Shown: positions 1 to 16,985 of the stretch, one piece after another
Position numbering within the stretch: the stretch's first letter is position 1
Layout of the letters: each line of letters begins with the position of its first letter
Source of the DNA: Uloborus plumipes
Lineage: Eukaryota; Arthropoda; Arachnida; Araneae; Uloboridae
NCBI GenBank assembly: GCA_038373865.1
Contig: JAXGGA010001129.1
Span: forward strand, 104,025 to 168,024
Direction: 5' to 3'
DNA: 64,000 nt
The notes under the pieces: model-generated
Database searches by the model: none
Seen by the model: the letters and a program-made list of their open reading frames with translations, nothing else
What the model was told of the DNA's origin: nothing
Translations under genes and position numbers: made by a program

Positions 1-3000
1 GGTACTAACAGTTGTCAAGGCAACGTTATAAACTCTCAATGATTTCGTTTTCAACTCCCTCGGATGTTTAGAAACATTGCGTGCGAACGTTACCAAGCCG
101 ATAAAACTGGGGTTAGGTATTGAAAGGGAAAAATAAAAGAAATCAATATAATTTCTCGCTTAAGCTTTTCACTTTCGACACTGATATATGAACACTCTTT
201 TTTCTAATAAAAGTTGTTGTCCGTGCTTCCGAGTACTTATTCCGAGAAAAATAAATCAGCACTATTTTTCTGCTTTATTCGAGGTGTTTGAAATGCTATT
301 TTGGTGTACTTTGTGGTCATTTAATCGTTTTCGTTATATACAAGTATTTGCGTGCCTTATAACTAATTTATCCATGAAGTAAATGGTGAATTTAAATTGT
401 CATTGCACCAATTTTGCAATAAAAGAATTTAATTATTAGTATCCAAGCTATTATTGGGAAATTTTGCAAGAAGTAAAGAATACTCTTTAGTTATCTGTAA
501 TCTGCAATAAAACAAATACATCAGTATGCAATAGTTCAGCCATTTAAAAACTTTGCGAAAGCTACTAAAGTAAAAGTAAAAATAAAAAAAAAGAAACATA
601 AATGCACAGTTTTTGAAATTGTGGGCATGTGTATTGGGATTTCAATGACCTTTCAAAATGAAGAAGTGAGAGCTTAAAAAGGTAAAATCATCCGACATTC
701 ACCTCTTTCGGATCACTTAACATCCATAAGTACTCAATTTTCTGCATTGAGAAAAGGGTTGTTTGAACACCCAAAACATGTGTCTGCATTTTTAGCAAAT
801 TTGTGTGCATTTATAGGGCTTTTTTATTTTATTGTTATTTGTAGGTTTTTTTTTTTTTTTTAAATTCATTTCTTACTACTAAAACCATAAACTATGCACA
901 ACAGAAACTCCTCATTAGAGGCTTTTTCTTTCTAACGTCAACAAGGAAAACTGTTAATCATGTCCCGAATATTTTAAACACAACATTTAATTGAAAAAAA
1001 TAAAAACAAATAATAATTAGAAAAAAACACCATGAAATCAAACATTACAAGAAATTTCATAAATTTTTACAACGGCTAGTTATATTCGAAACTTACTTTT
1101 TGAAACATTTAAAATCATAAGAATAGGAGAAACAAATTGAAAAAAATTGTAGAACTTAGTTACAAATACATATCTCCATGCTTTAAATCCGAAATCTGAA
1201 CAGTAAAGTAAATATATATGAGCAAAAAGAAAAAAAAAAGCTCTCATTTTTTTATTTTAAGAAATGCAGTCAATTTTGCAGCTTTTTTTAGCAATGACAA
1301 TAGCATTACATGGCTCCTTTATTCAAAAAATAAAATAAAAAAATAAAAATAAAATAAATAATTAAATGAACAAAAACTACCTTTGAAAATGTAAGTAATA
1401 TTTAACTTGGTTTTCATTGAGAAAAAGAAAAATCGACGTCAATGAATTAGCTCTAAGTGGCAGAATTCCGGTGCCTTCATTCTCCAGTATGAAAATATCT
1501 CAGAAAATAGCATATATTTCTACCTTTTGATGTTTCGTGTGTAAAGGACATTATTCGTTCTTCATATTTCTGTTTGAATAGTTCTAACTGTGTTCAAGAA
1601 ATTCAATCAACATTTTCTAAAACTAACTTGATTTTTCAACAGGAGGAATGAAACATCATACACAGAAATAGAACTACAGTCTGTGTAACGAGAATCAGCG
1701 CGTCAAGGTCAAACAACTCCTTCTGTTCTCCACCTTTTCTCCTTTTTGTTTGTCGATTACGGCAATGAGATATTTTTCCGACATTGTTTCATCTTATAAT
1801 TATATGTGTTGCAGAAGCAGCGTGGAGAAAAAGTTCATGGTGCCGCAACCATGAAAATCAAAAGGGGAAAAGGGGGGAAAACGGTAAAGTTGTTTGGTCT
1901 TGAAAAGCCAATTCTCGCTATACAGACTATAATGATCAAATTTCGTATTGTTTGAGTTCGTGCAAATTATCTTCCAAATGTTCAGTTGATATTAGTATTT
2001 TTAAAATTGCTTAGCAAAAAAAAAGAAGAAAACAATTTTTTTTACTGTCTCAAAATTAGGAACATCGCAAAGCAGTTCAGAATCAAGTGTTACAATAGTT
2101 TTCTTTTTTTTTTTTTGAATAAAACAATCATACTTTATTTTATGCAGTACAGTTAGTCGAAATTCAGGGTTATCGAGAGGTTTTTCGCCCAAAGCTTTTC
2201 GTTCTGCCATAATGTATTCCAGTTTTCTGGATTCTGTCGTTTTATCGAATGGCTAGTTTTCGAGTCTCTGCTCTATTGTAAAATGAATTTTATTTCTAGT
2301 GAGCTTAACATCACGCTACCGATCATAGAAATATTTTTGCATGATGCCATTTATTAAAATAAATAAATATTTATTATTTTTTAGGGGCATTAGCTAATGG
2401 TATCAGCTTTCGTTTTAATAATTCAAATAAAGTAAAAAAATGAAATGAAAAGTAGGTACCAGCATTGCATATACGAAAACCAAAAAGTATTTCTTTTCAT
2501 AAAGTTTCCAACTGTATTTTCTTCTAGTGGAATTGGAATTTATTTTATTTTAAATAATTACGCAAAAAATGTCCCTGAAAATATTGACATTGATTTACAA
2601 AGAAAAATTCGTTGTTCCGTGACGATTGATATTTTTTAAAACTTCAGAAGTAAAAAAAAGTTGGATCAATATAAATTTCTTTTAAGAAAAAAAAGAGGAG
2701 GGGAAGGCTCAGAATAAAATAATTAGTCTCCCCCCCCTATCCTGTTGTTTTGTTTTCACACACGCACATGGAATAAAACTGAGTTACATATAATTTACCG
2801 TGAAAAAAAATTCATTTCAAAGACTCTTTTTCCAAAAAAGAAGTGGTTGTGTTCTTTTTTCTTTTTTACTTTTATGAAAATTTTCAAAATAAAAGAAAAA
2901 CTAAAATATTACTAAACTTGAATTGAATATATCATATTAGAAAACACAAATTGCACGGCAAATTTCAAAATAAATAATAAATTTGTATGCAAGTTTCATG

Positions 3001-3579
3001 AATGCTCAACACATTAAAAATAAAATTAAACCCTCGAAAAACAGTCGTTCAACCATTATCAAGCTATAAAACGACAAAAGTTCAAATAACTGTAACATGA
3101 CAAATTGAACAATCAAGAAGTCGATATTCATCATCTTGACCATCACATTGGCGACCTTTTTGGCGAAGTTGAGACTCATATCTCTCGCAACAAACAGCGA
3201 TAAAAGTCAAATGTTTCTATTTAATGTCAGTGAATTCCGTCGCGTGCATTCTGGTGGCGCGAAACTAAAAGCCAGTTGACTGTCAATTGAGCGATGGGAA
3301 TAGAGGGATCGTGAATGGAGTTATTTCAGCTGTGAATGATTCTGACGTAGAAAGGATACGAGATTTTTTGGTTCCAGCAAAAACTCACGTACAGTGATAT
3401 GCAAATGGTGTCCTGACTTTAAAATACGGTAAGATTATGAACGCAATAATTATGCATGATTATATGCACAATTTTGTTCCAATTTATACTGTTTGTCCCA
3501 CCACTTTTAATTATGAATAAAGCAACCAAAATTAAAACGTGCGGTTTCGGAACTGTCAGAAAGTAGGAATGTAATTTGT
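1..3579. other. AT-rich DNA with no recognised gene
   Basis: Only short chance reading frames and homopolymer A/T runs are seen. The slightly less AT-rich stretch at 1640-1870 and 3100-3420 shows no recognisable protein on either strand. No terminal inverted repeats or tRNA-like boxes were found. Confidence 0.6.
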
Positions 3580-4137
3580 AGGATTGCGTAAAACATGAGG
3601 CAAAATATAAATTACTCAGTGGTTAAGTTATGAATGACTGGCACAAGCACTCAACTAGTGGATCTGCAGTAGTGAGAATAAGCAGAAAAAGTGGGGATGA
3701 GCAATCAAGAGGGTAAGAAATAAATACCCTCAATATAATGGTATTACACTTTGGATGAGTAACCTTAACTTTGTGCATTTTAGTTTAATCAGAGATAATT
3801 TCAAATACTTTTTATCAAACTATAAGTTATAGATAAAACTATCTACATTTATGGAAAATAGACTAACGCTAGGTTACAAATTAAACAAAATTTAAATGTA
3901 TGATTTCAAAAGTGGCAAAAAGTATAAATAAGATTTTTGAGATTGCAAAAAACATAAGATAAAATATCAATCCATTAAGTAGTTAAGTTATGAATGACTA
4001 GCACAAGCACCCAACTGGTGGATATGTAGCAGTGAGAATGAGCGGCAAAAGTGGGGATGAGCAAGCAATCAAGAGGGAAATAAATAAAGGACATTAGTAG
4101 CAAAATTATTGTCAAATGCATCACACTTTGGATGAGG
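3580..4137 (+). repeat. Diverged direct repeat pair, 360-bp offset
   Basis: A block of about 180 bp at 3580-3765 recurs at 3940-4137. Both contain GTTAAGTTATGAATGACT, GCACAAGCAC, a GTGAGAATRAGCRG stretch and GTGGGGATGAGCAA, and both end in CACTTTGGATGAG. The copies differ by scattered substitutions, so the duplication is old. No coding potential is seen. Confidence 0.75.
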
Positions 4138-4274
4138 GACATTATTATTATTATATTTTTTGCGCTATAATTAAATCGTAGCTGTATACTTACCAATGAA
4201 TAAACACCCACTCCAGAGAATGAACACTCACCCAAGTGAATGAACATCTCATAAATAATAATAATAATAATGTG

Positions 4275-4280
<6 letters not shown>

Positions 4281-4363
<83 letters not shown>
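4281..4363. repeat. (AT)n microsatellite, left flank of Helitron
   Basis: Uninterrupted AT dinucleotides abut the CTAG terminus of the Helitron at 4364. The same repeat resumes at 5688 on the other side, so the Helitron lies inside one original AT tract. Confidence 0.95.
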
Positions 4364-5893
<1,530 letters not shown>

Positions 5894-6228
5894 GGTTTCA
5901 AAAATTATATTTAAGATAAATTGGAAGTTGTAATTTCCCTCTTTAGGTTTCCAAAAAGAAAATTGGAAAATGTCGGAGGTGTTTATTTCCTGGGGTAGTG
6001 CACTTTATTTTTCATTTCAACCTTCCTAAAAACCTGACGCAAAACCGTAAAAGTTCTTTCAATAAAAAAATAATTACATACATCAATTATGTTTTTACTT
6101 TCATGTGCCTAATGCTACAGTTTTTCAACTTGCTATGAATTAAAAAAAAATGAAATAGTGCTTCAAGCTTCATTCACTGATCTATCTATTCTCGCTCACA
6201 TTTCAAGTACTATTTTTTCAACGATATA

Positions 6229-8579
6229 AGGGTGATTCTATTCTAACTGTGATTCTTTTGACAAAAAAAAAATCAGATTTTAAATTTAAGCTTTCTCAAT
6301 TTTTCGATGCATATTCAGTATCCATTTTACTGTCAAAATAAAAGCCTGCGAGGAATTTACTACAACTTCAACGCGTCAAAAACGAGAAACAAATTTCAAA
6401 TTTTCCGTTCCACGGTACTGACTCATTTATCCACGGTACTGACATAATATAAATTTGGTAAACATTCTTTAGGAAAATTATTTAATACATTCTTGAGTTC
6501 TGTTACAACATTTAAAAATTCTTTTACATTGATTATTTACCGCATTAATAACTAATAATAACAACAATAACAATTAACTCTTATAATTGTTAGCAATATT
6601 AACCGAAAAAAAATACTCTATTTATAGTATTTAACAAAAAACAAATTGTTTAAACTATGTTAAACTTATTAAAGTAATGTATCAAATGCATTCATAATAA
6701 TAAATAAATAATATTAAATTACATGAAGTATGAAGTATGATTTTTTGGTTTTCATCGTTTAAAATTTTTTTTTAAATTCCTGTACGTAAATCTTTAATCG
6801 TAGCCTTCATATAACGCTTTGTTACTTGCTTTCCATTTATTTTTATTGAAGTTTTTTATCAGGAATTATCTTACTATTTTCTCATAAAAATTTATCACCC
6901 GATCTTGAATAAATTTTTGATTCCTTTTTGCATTTTTACATACTCCAGTGACTGATTACTCCTATGAACTCTTGAAGAAATAATAGCAGCAACATTTTAC
7001 CTAATGGCAGATATTTGTCGATATTTTTTAACAATTTTTCCGCTTATTGCTCAACCCAATATTTGCTTAAACTTAGAACTGTTTGAGTCTTGGTAGGACG
7101 ATTTTAGTTGCCTTACCATAACTTCATGAAGCATCAATGTTTTGCGAACTTTGGGGTTCACGTTTCGATCTTTTTACATTTTGTTAACTTTAGATTTAGG
7201 CGATGTGGATTCTGATTTTTTGTTTTTTTCACGTTGTAATTTTTTACGTATGCTTTTGATTCTTGTTCGCAGTTTTTTATTATCTTCCGATAATTTTTCT
7301 TACGTCTGAAACATTTATGTAGATTTTTTTGAATTCGTTTCCCTTCTACAGTAGCTTGCTTGGATTCAACATTATTATTTTCACCATTTTGCTTCGTTGT
7401 CAACTCAACATCTTCTTGTCGGGCCCGTGAGTTTTTTTTTTTTTTTCCATAAATTTTGTTGTTTGCGACGAGCTCGCTGTTCTCGTTTTGATTTTTCTTG
7501 AATTGACTTAAGTTTTCCTTCCTTTTTCCTTTTTTTCATTTCTTGCTCGTTCATTCAGACAGTAATTTTCATAGGTTTTTGTATCATTGCGTATTTTTTC
7601 CCTCCTTACCTTTTCAGCAATTCGTTTTTGCTCCAACCGATGTTGTTTTACCTTTGCACTAACTTTATTTTTACGCTTGACTTTTGTTCTTGCAGATAAT
7701 TGTGGAATTCGGCAACTTATATCATTATTAGTATCAGGTACTTTTTTACTACGTAGTGTTGGAGCCATCTGCATAAAAAATATTGCAATTAATGATTAAA
7801 ACAATTTTATTACTAATTCATAATTTTTTTCACACGGTACTGACAGACACGGTACTGACATTTTCATTTAAAAAAATTACTGTACCTGTTTGGCTGTAGT
7901 TTTGTTAATGTCGATTTATCGTGTAGTTTAGGTTAGTATTAAGTACAAATATCTGCAATTTCGGATAGGAAAAATCAATAGTTGTTAAATAAATCCATAC
8001 CACGGTACTGACAAGAATATTTATGACATACCTTTTTCAAAATGGAAATCTAAAATGACACAACCTCTTTGCACTATTTAGTCATCTCTATGCTTGTAAA
8101 AATTACTCAGGTGAAGTGATTTCAACATCGTTCACAAGGCGTTTCATAAATCTCAATGTAGACGGTGCTCGAGTCACACAAATGCAAATTTTAAAGAAAC
8201 GTTAAATTTCGGGGACAAGAGTTATTGAACCAGAACTCAATATTAACTTAATGTATTGACCAAAATACAGGTCGTTTCTTTTATTTCGATCATATACATT
8301 AGAATGTATGAGGTAATTACTTCAAATTATTTATTGCGACCAAAAAAATTCAACATTTACAGAAAAACTCAAAAAAGAGACATGACACGGTACTGACATT
8401 TTGGTGATATGTTGTAGGTTTTCTCTTAATGCAAGTTATATTATATAAAAAAAATATGATGAAATGTGTTCCTAAACATCTAATAAACACAATTATCTCA
8501 TTAATAGATTATTAAATAATAAAAAGTGAGAATAAACAACATAGGACATAAAAAATCACAGTTACAATAGAATCAGCCA
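6229..8579. mobile_element. TIR transposon with CACGGTACTGACA subterminal repeats
   Basis: The left end (6229) and the reverse complement of the right end (8579) share about 23 of 26 bases, including TGATTCTATT and TAACTGTGATT. TA lies outside each end, consistent with a TA target duplication. The motif CACGGTACTGACA or a close variant occurs near 6411, 6432, 7834, 7848, 8001 and 8385, clustered towards both ends. The interior carries decayed minus-strand frames rich in Lys/Arg. No DDE motifs are visible, so the superfamily is unassigned. Confidence 0.75.
7158..7774 (-). pseudogene. Lys/Arg-rich N-terminal fragment of a transposon protein
   Basis: Two minus-strand frames, 7508-7774 (start MQMAPTLRSKK) and 7158-7403, lie in one direction separated by a frameshifted A-rich gap. 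Both are strongly basic and predicted helical, with runs such as EKVRREKIRNDTKTYENY. This resembles the charged coiled-coil N-termini of proteins carried by TIR transposons in invertebrates (inference from style). No catalytic motif follows, so the gene is truncated. It lies inside the element at 6229-8579. Confidence 0.5.
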
Positions 8580-9162
8580 TAACTCTAGGTTTATCACGAA
8601 TTGATTTAGTCTTGCTTCTTGGAGTAATACTTAATGTTATGTTACTTGCATTCTTAAGAAACATCATAATTTGGATGAGTCTTTGAAAAAAGCTAAATTA
8701 GAAGGTAAAACATTTTAGCTTTAATTTACTTAGCACTTAACCGAGGAATGTACTTATCTTCAGAAACTTCATTGTTTCACAGAGGGATTCGTTACTTTGA
8801 AAACTTGCAAGAAAACTGAAGATGGATCTACTCTGAATGATAAACCTAACCAATGTCAATCAAAAGAGAAAGTTTTCAACTACGAGTTACGAGTATTTTA
8901 CTGCTGATTCGATGATTTTATTGAGTGAATACTTAAATTATCCGTTGAAGGTTTATTGAACAGTGGGAAGAGAGTACACTTTTAATGAAAAATCAAATCC
9001 GTTGTACGCGTGTAAGAAGTTTGCAAAATGTTTGTCTAGATTAGAGATTCGAAAACTGTTGAACTTTGCAACCCTCTTTTAAGATTTAATCTAAAGTGTT
9101 CCATTTCATTTCCGGGTTTTCGTTTATTCATTTTAAAATAATTATTCAATTCTTTACCTAGG

Positions 9163-9385
9163 AGGTAAAGGGCACTATGTCACAAAAACAAAAATTTCTA
9201 AGAGTTGTGTTTCAAGCCATTTCACCTTAAAACCAGCATGTGGAATGTGCCAACAGAAGCGGTTTTCCATTCTGTAACTTGTTTACTATTAGGAAGAGGT
9301 TTTACTGTGAATAGAGCATGAAAAGTAGAGTAACGTAGTGTTTAGATTTAGATTTTGAAAGAACGGACATAGTGCACTTGACCTT
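9163..9385. mobile_element. Possible short MITE
   Basis: AGGTAAAGGGCACTATGTCA at the left matches the reverse complement of the right end (AGGTCAAGTGCACTATGTCC) in about 16 of 20 bases. No target duplication is obvious and the interior is non-coding. Confidence 0.3.
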
Positions 9386-10388
9386 ACGAACAGAATTAGC
9401 GAAAGATACGTACCTCTAACATTGAACCTTTCTGTGTTGCTGTTTTGTTTAGTGTGTATAGTAGAGTCTCGAGAACTGGGCATCAGGTAATATGACCGAA
9501 TTCAGAAAACACCGCTGCATTCCAACAGAACGAGAAAACAGAACATCGAGACAAACCTGTTGCGCTGCCGTTCCCGATAACCCGGCATTTTCAAACTATC
9601 CCTTTTCTGTCCACATTAGGTGTAATTTTCGCGATTCTGCTATATTCATTTCAATGTTACGTGCTAACAGGGGTGTTCCGATGGAAGGTTATGGGAGGTC
9701 ATCGCAACCGCCCCCTTCCCCCAAATAATTATTCGGTACATTTTGTCCGGCGGTTCAGCAAAATGGAAGATACTAATGCAGAATTGCTTTTTTTTTTTTT
9801 CATGTCTAGATTATATTTTCTCATTAGATGTAGGTTTGAGTGCATTATCGTATTTTATCACTTGATGATTTTAAAGTTGCATTCGATAAATACTGAATTT
9901 TCTCTCACCTAGAAATTTAAGATCGGGGCGCACACTAAACTCCATTTCGATAAACAGCGTATCGTTTACTGACGACAATAGTGACACATCAAGATACTAA
10001 AAACTGCTTTTAAAACCCAAACTCTTAAGATATCGAGTCTCATATATCTTTTTAGAAATTGTGATATTGCAATTTTTATTGTAATAAGGTGAAACGATAA
10101 ACTTCAGAGGCAAGAAAAATTATTCTCTTTTATGTATCACGAAATCCTACAGAATCCTGGATATGAGAAAAAAATTTAATAAACTATAATTGGGCGCAAA
10201 CACATTAACTAGGCCCAAAGCTCTGCCGTTTTGTTTTAAATTTATTTTTTTACCATAGTCCATTATATGGTTTCCTTTGTCTATTAAATGTATAAAATAA
10301 TCCACCAAATAAATAAAATCTAAAATACTGTCGAATATTTTCACGGGACGGTTTGTCATAGCTTTTCTGAGTAAATTTACAAACTTAC

Positions 10389-10484
10389 CGTTCCCAGATG
10401 AGAACGCGTGCATAACAGATTTGATGTATTGTATTACATGATACGATTGCGTAATTTGCATGTGTCAGAAGGTCTATGTAATAA
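10389..10484 (-). CDS. Candidate 96-nt internal exon, unrecognised
   Basis: On the minus strand a pyrimidine-containing acceptor (CTTTTCCAACAG) precedes 96 nt that are open in one frame and end at a consensus donor (CG|GTAAGT). The 31 codons read YYIDLLTHANYA... and end CYARVLIWE. The start phase leaves one base and the end leaves two, so the exon is symmetrical with length divisible by three. No family is recognised and no neighbouring exon was found. This could be chance in AT-rich DNA. Confidence 0.15.
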
Positions 10485-11406
10485 CTGTTGGAAAAGTTTA
10501 AGCCTTGATATATTTTATTATTATTTAATTAGTCACGTTTATTTAATTTTGGTGACAACGGAAACTGTTACTGCATTATTAAAATTCTAAGACTACTTCT
10601 GACAAAAAAAAGTACCAACAGCAATTTCAGTAAGACTACATTCACAAATTGTTTCAGCAGGGAGTAACTATAAAGAAAATTGGGAGAAAAGAGAATTTAA
10701 GAAAGCAGGTTTTACGCAACGCTACTTTTTTACTCTTAATAAGAAAAAAAATAATAGAAAAAAAGAAAAAAATCTTTTTGTTATGTTATGTTTATTGGTG
10801 GGTTTTTGGGATCTATATTTATAGAAAAAGTTTGAAAACTCTTCTTCTAAATTATGAAATTTTATTGTGCGCCACTATACGCAACAGCGAACTAGTTCTA
10901 CAAACTATGCGCGAGTTTTGTGGTAAAGAAAAAGCACTAAATTTCGATTAAAAATAGGCGGTTCTCAGCTTTTTAGCACTTGTGACCCTGTTTTCAATCA
11001 TAATCTTCATTGTGCACTCCTTCTTGGGCTTCTCATAAAACATAAAAAATAATGTACTTTGAGTATTTTGATGTTGAAACTACCCTGAGATCTTCACGAA
11101 AAAACTGCGCTTTAACTATTTAAATTTGTCTTTTATATATGATATTTTAATTGAGTTTTTATTCAGTTCTTTAGAAATAACTAAACTTAATCCATTCATA
11201 AAACTATTACTACAAATGTTTGTCCCAAAACGGTTATATTGTCATGTTTTATGGTCGTACTCTTACGTTGCCCGAAAATAGGCACTTAGTTTGCTCAACT
11301 TGACTGCTTTCATATAAATGAGAACTTAAACTTCTACTAATTCTACTATCGAAGCATCGAAAATTTATTCGTGAAACTAACAACGCCATTATATTAAAAG
11401 TTTATA

Positions 11407-11582
11407 CAGCGGCGGATTTGATATGTCGCAATTGTGTGGGGAGCCCATGACCATAATTTACTGGAGGACATTCAAAAAATGCACATGGTAAATGCTTTAC
11501 ATAATTCTGTGGTAGGCAAAGGGCGCCGTGTGAAAAGTGAAATTTGTTGCGACCAGCCCCCAAAGCTGTAAGTCCGTCACTG
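11407..11582. mobile_element. hAT-type MITE
   Basis: The ends CAGCGGCGGATTT and, in reverse complement, CAGTGACGGACTT form a TIR of about 13 bp. Flanks AGTTTATA and TGTTTATA match at 7 of 8 positions, the 8-bp duplication expected for hAT elements. The 176-bp interior has no coding capacity. Confidence 0.65.
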
Positions 11583-13919
<2,337 letters not shown>

Positions 13920-14474
13920 CAGTGAACTCTCAATGCGCCGGCCCAAGGGACCAACAGAAAAGGCGCATAAGTGAGAGAGACGCATAAGTGAACAAGCCTA
14001 TTTGAAAGTGTAAAATGCAACATAAGTTCTAATGAGAGAATGGAAAAGAATGTTTATATAGAAAATGCTCATATTACTATGGTTTGGCAAATACTGAAAC
14101 CTAATTGCAATGATAAGAAGAAAACAAAAATTGTAGCATACCTAATCACAAACTGGTCCTTTTAAAACGATCCGTAATAGATAATTGTCCCTCACCGAAC
14201 TCTAGTTCATGTGGAAAAAATGCCTTCCGTGAGCAATAAAACCGAAGGATTAAAGAGGAAAGTGAAGAAATATGCTCATTTTCCAAGAAAATAAATTGAA
14301 TTGTTTACATTTTTCGAAAAATTCGGAGCATAAGTGAAATATTTATCCTTAGAGCGATGCATAAACAAATGAAATTATCATTATTTTACTATGGAATGTG
14401 CTGGGACCACTGAAAATCGTCGTATAAGTGAAAAAGGCGCATAAATGAGGTGGTGTATAAGTGAGAGTTCACTG
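13920..14474. mobile_element. pogo/Tigger-like MITE, copy 1
   Basis: Starts CAGTGAACTCTCAATGCGCC and ends in the reverse complement of CAGTGAACTCTCACTTATAC, with TA on both sides. GCGCATAAGTGA recurs just inside both ends. The 555-bp interior is non-coding. TIRs beginning CAGTGAACTCTC with a TA duplication are typical of pogo/Tigger-derived MITEs. A 556-bp relative lies at 49071-49626. Confidence 0.85.
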
Positions 14475-15753
14475 TATTTATCAAATTTGTATTTCTGGTA
14501 CCCTAGGGAAAGAAATTTTCGTTTTGTAGAGTATATACAACCAGCATATACTCTACAGTATGTACAGTTGTATGCGCACGACAACGCGTGTGCCAAAGAT
14601 TTAATGGAAGTTCCTTGAATGGTCAAACATTCCTCTCCCCCCCCCCCCGCCTCTTTAAGTTAAAAAGAAAATTCTCATCTTTAAAAAATGTGTGTAACAT
14701 GCATACACACTTTTTAAAACACTTTTCAATCGAGAAGACACTTCATAGAATGGTGTAAAACTACTTGGTGTGAAGCCAGAGGACTCCTCCTATGAGCCCA
14801 ATTTCAGAAAAATGTTTAGTTTTTTTTTTTTTTTTTTTTGGGGGGAACGTCGCATGTTACAGACGACTCATATTGCAGATCTTCAGAGCATAAACTTCCC
14901 GTTTTATTTACATTCATTTAAGTTACATTTACAGACATAATTGAGACTAAAAATGAAATCTTGTATGCATATAATACAGCACAAATATTTCCATGAGTCT
15001 CCTTTCTTGCAAAAAATGTTTATGCTTTTAAGCCTTTTATCTTTCTCGCCCCTCTGAAGATAGTTAACGGTTAATATAATGCTCCTTATATTAACCGTTA
15101 CAAATAAAAATGATGGCTAGGCTATGAAAACTGAAAAAAAGGGGGGGGGGAGCTTATAAGAAATGGGGTTTAATGGAAGAAAACAGTGGTCATATTTGGA
15201 TCCAGGCGGTCATTTTACATATGCAACAGCTAGAATGGTGTCAGAAGCACTTTGAAGGAGGGTTTTCTTACCCTTCAGGGTATATATTTACCCGAAATTT
15301 ATGGGTAAACTTCACAGCTTTAATTTTTTTCATTTTGCCGAATATGTATTCAATATTTTAATCTAACAACTTTAAAAAGGTTTCTGAAACAAACTACTCA
15401 TATTGATCTTGATACAACACACATTTTAAAATTTTTACCCTGAAAGCGTCTTCAATATGACGTTGGTCACAATTAACCGCGTCATAATTACCCCATACCC
15501 TGAAGAAGAAAACGTCTACTTAATTTTTCATTCCACTTGTTTATTTGTAAATAAGGAGTTGTTTATCACTTTTAACTATACTTACATGCTAAGCACCATG
15601 AACAAATTTCCAAAAACTAAATTTAGACTGGAATCCTGCTTTACTAGAAAATGAATTTAAAAATACTTGTAAACATTTTTTTTTTGTTTGACTATTGATT
15701 GTACCATGTGCAGAAACGCGAGTATAAGAACTTAGGCCAAAATCAATTTTTGG
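14475..15753. other. Region without recognised gene
   Basis: AT-rich with poly-C (near 14637), poly-T (near 14820) and poly-G (near 15142) runs and one perfect hairpin at 15065-15100. No coding or TIR signals were found. Confidence 0.5.
15065..15100. repeat. Perfect 15-bp stem hairpin
   Basis: TAACGGTTAATATAA is followed by a 6-nt loop (TGCTCC) and the exact complement TTATATTAACCGTTA. It lacks a downstream T-run that would suggest a terminator. It may be the relic of a tiny palindromic element. Confidence 0.8.
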
Positions 15754-16050
15754 CTTCGAATGGACCTCACCGTCCCATTAATGAATGTGATTATATAAGT
15801 TCAAAGTAAGACTTAGGCCTGTACAAAAACTTGGAATTATGTTTATGTAAATCTCTTGCTTCGAGGGTACCTGAATCCTGAATGGTCCATTAGAGCGATT
15901 ACTTACACCCAAAGTGGGTTAGGTGAGTACCAGTTTGGAATTTATATCTCAGTATATCATTTGCTTCGTGTGGACCTCGTTGGTCCAATAAAAGGACTAT
16001 TTATAGTCAAAGTTGGACTTAGATCTAAATTACAAGTCGAAATTATTTTT
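15754..16050 (+). repeat. Degenerate ~105-bp tandem repeat, three units
   Basis: Units begin near 15754, 15859 and 15964 with GCTTCGWRKGTACCT/GGACCT-like sequence. Each contains a GGTCCATTA-like segment, then an AAAGTNGGACTTAG-like segment and a TTTATATCTC/TTTATGTAAATCTC-like end. Divergence between units is high, so the array is old. Confidence 0.6.
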
Positions 16051-16819
16051 CTACGTTAATCACACGGATTGGTGTGGTTGGCAGTACACATTAACCCGTT
16101 GGTTCCATGAGTCAGTAGATCATAGTGTTAAATATGTTCCTAAACATTTTGAAGTGAAACGATGAGAAACAACAGCAATCGATTATTTAAAAATATATAT
16201 TTCAATGCATTCCCCCCCCCCCCCCACACACACAGCTCCGTTGTAACATTCAAGCACTGAGTGTTGAAATCTGCATTCAGCAAAATCATAATCCTGCCAC
16301 AAGTTTGCATCAAAACAAATTCATAATTTCAAAAACCTTTGATATAACTTTAAATAATCACAATATTTTTAGAGCTGATTGCCTTTCTTTTCACTTCAGT
16401 CCAAAAGGTTCAATCAATAAAATTCATAACAATGAATATACTCAAAATACTTATAAACAGCAATTACTTTTTATAGCTGAAAGTTAAAGGTCGATACTCC
16501 GTGAGACAGAAGTGTCGTTATTAAGTACCGCCTGTGGCGCATTCAAAACTGCAGTACAATATAATTTTATTTTTGTTTCCTTTTTTAGTTTGAATAACAT
16601 GCTTGGTTACTTAGCATGCCCATAGCAACAAATCTGCAATGATTTGTATTTCAAAATGAGCATTATACATGTTCAAATCGATCTACTTTTAGCTTAACAA
16701 AGGCATTCATTCAAATAGGAAGAAGCAATTCGTGGAACTTTGGTACATTTATTTATAGTTTTTAAACAAGGCAATTGCTTGCTTTGACATCAAGTGTTGA
16801 CAGCGCGTCTAGTGTTTTT

Positions 16820-16985
16820 AACGTCAAGTAAGAAAAACGGGTCAAATAATTACTTCAACGTTAAGTAAAAAAAAAACGTGTCAAATGATTATTTTGATCT
16901 CAAGTAAGAAAAAAGTGTCAAATGATTACTTTAATTTCAAGTAAGAACAACGTGACGAATGATAGATTTAATATCAAGTGAGTGC
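16820..16985 (+). repeat. 37-bp tandem repeat, about 4.4 copies
   Basis: Units begin near 16820, 16857, 16897, 16934 and 16971 with AACGTCAAGTAAGAAAAACG-like sequence followed by TGTCAAATGATTACTTTA. Spacing is 37, 40, 37 and 37 bp. No coding function is apparent. Confidence 0.85.

Larger units (their letters stand above)
8580..11406. other. Region without recognised gene
   Basis: AT-rich sequence with short frames only. Two weak signals inside are listed separately: a possible small MITE at 9163-9385 and a candidate exon at 10389-10484. A CA-poor, slightly GC-richer stretch at 9490-9730 has short overlapping frames with no recognisable domain. Confidence 0.5.
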
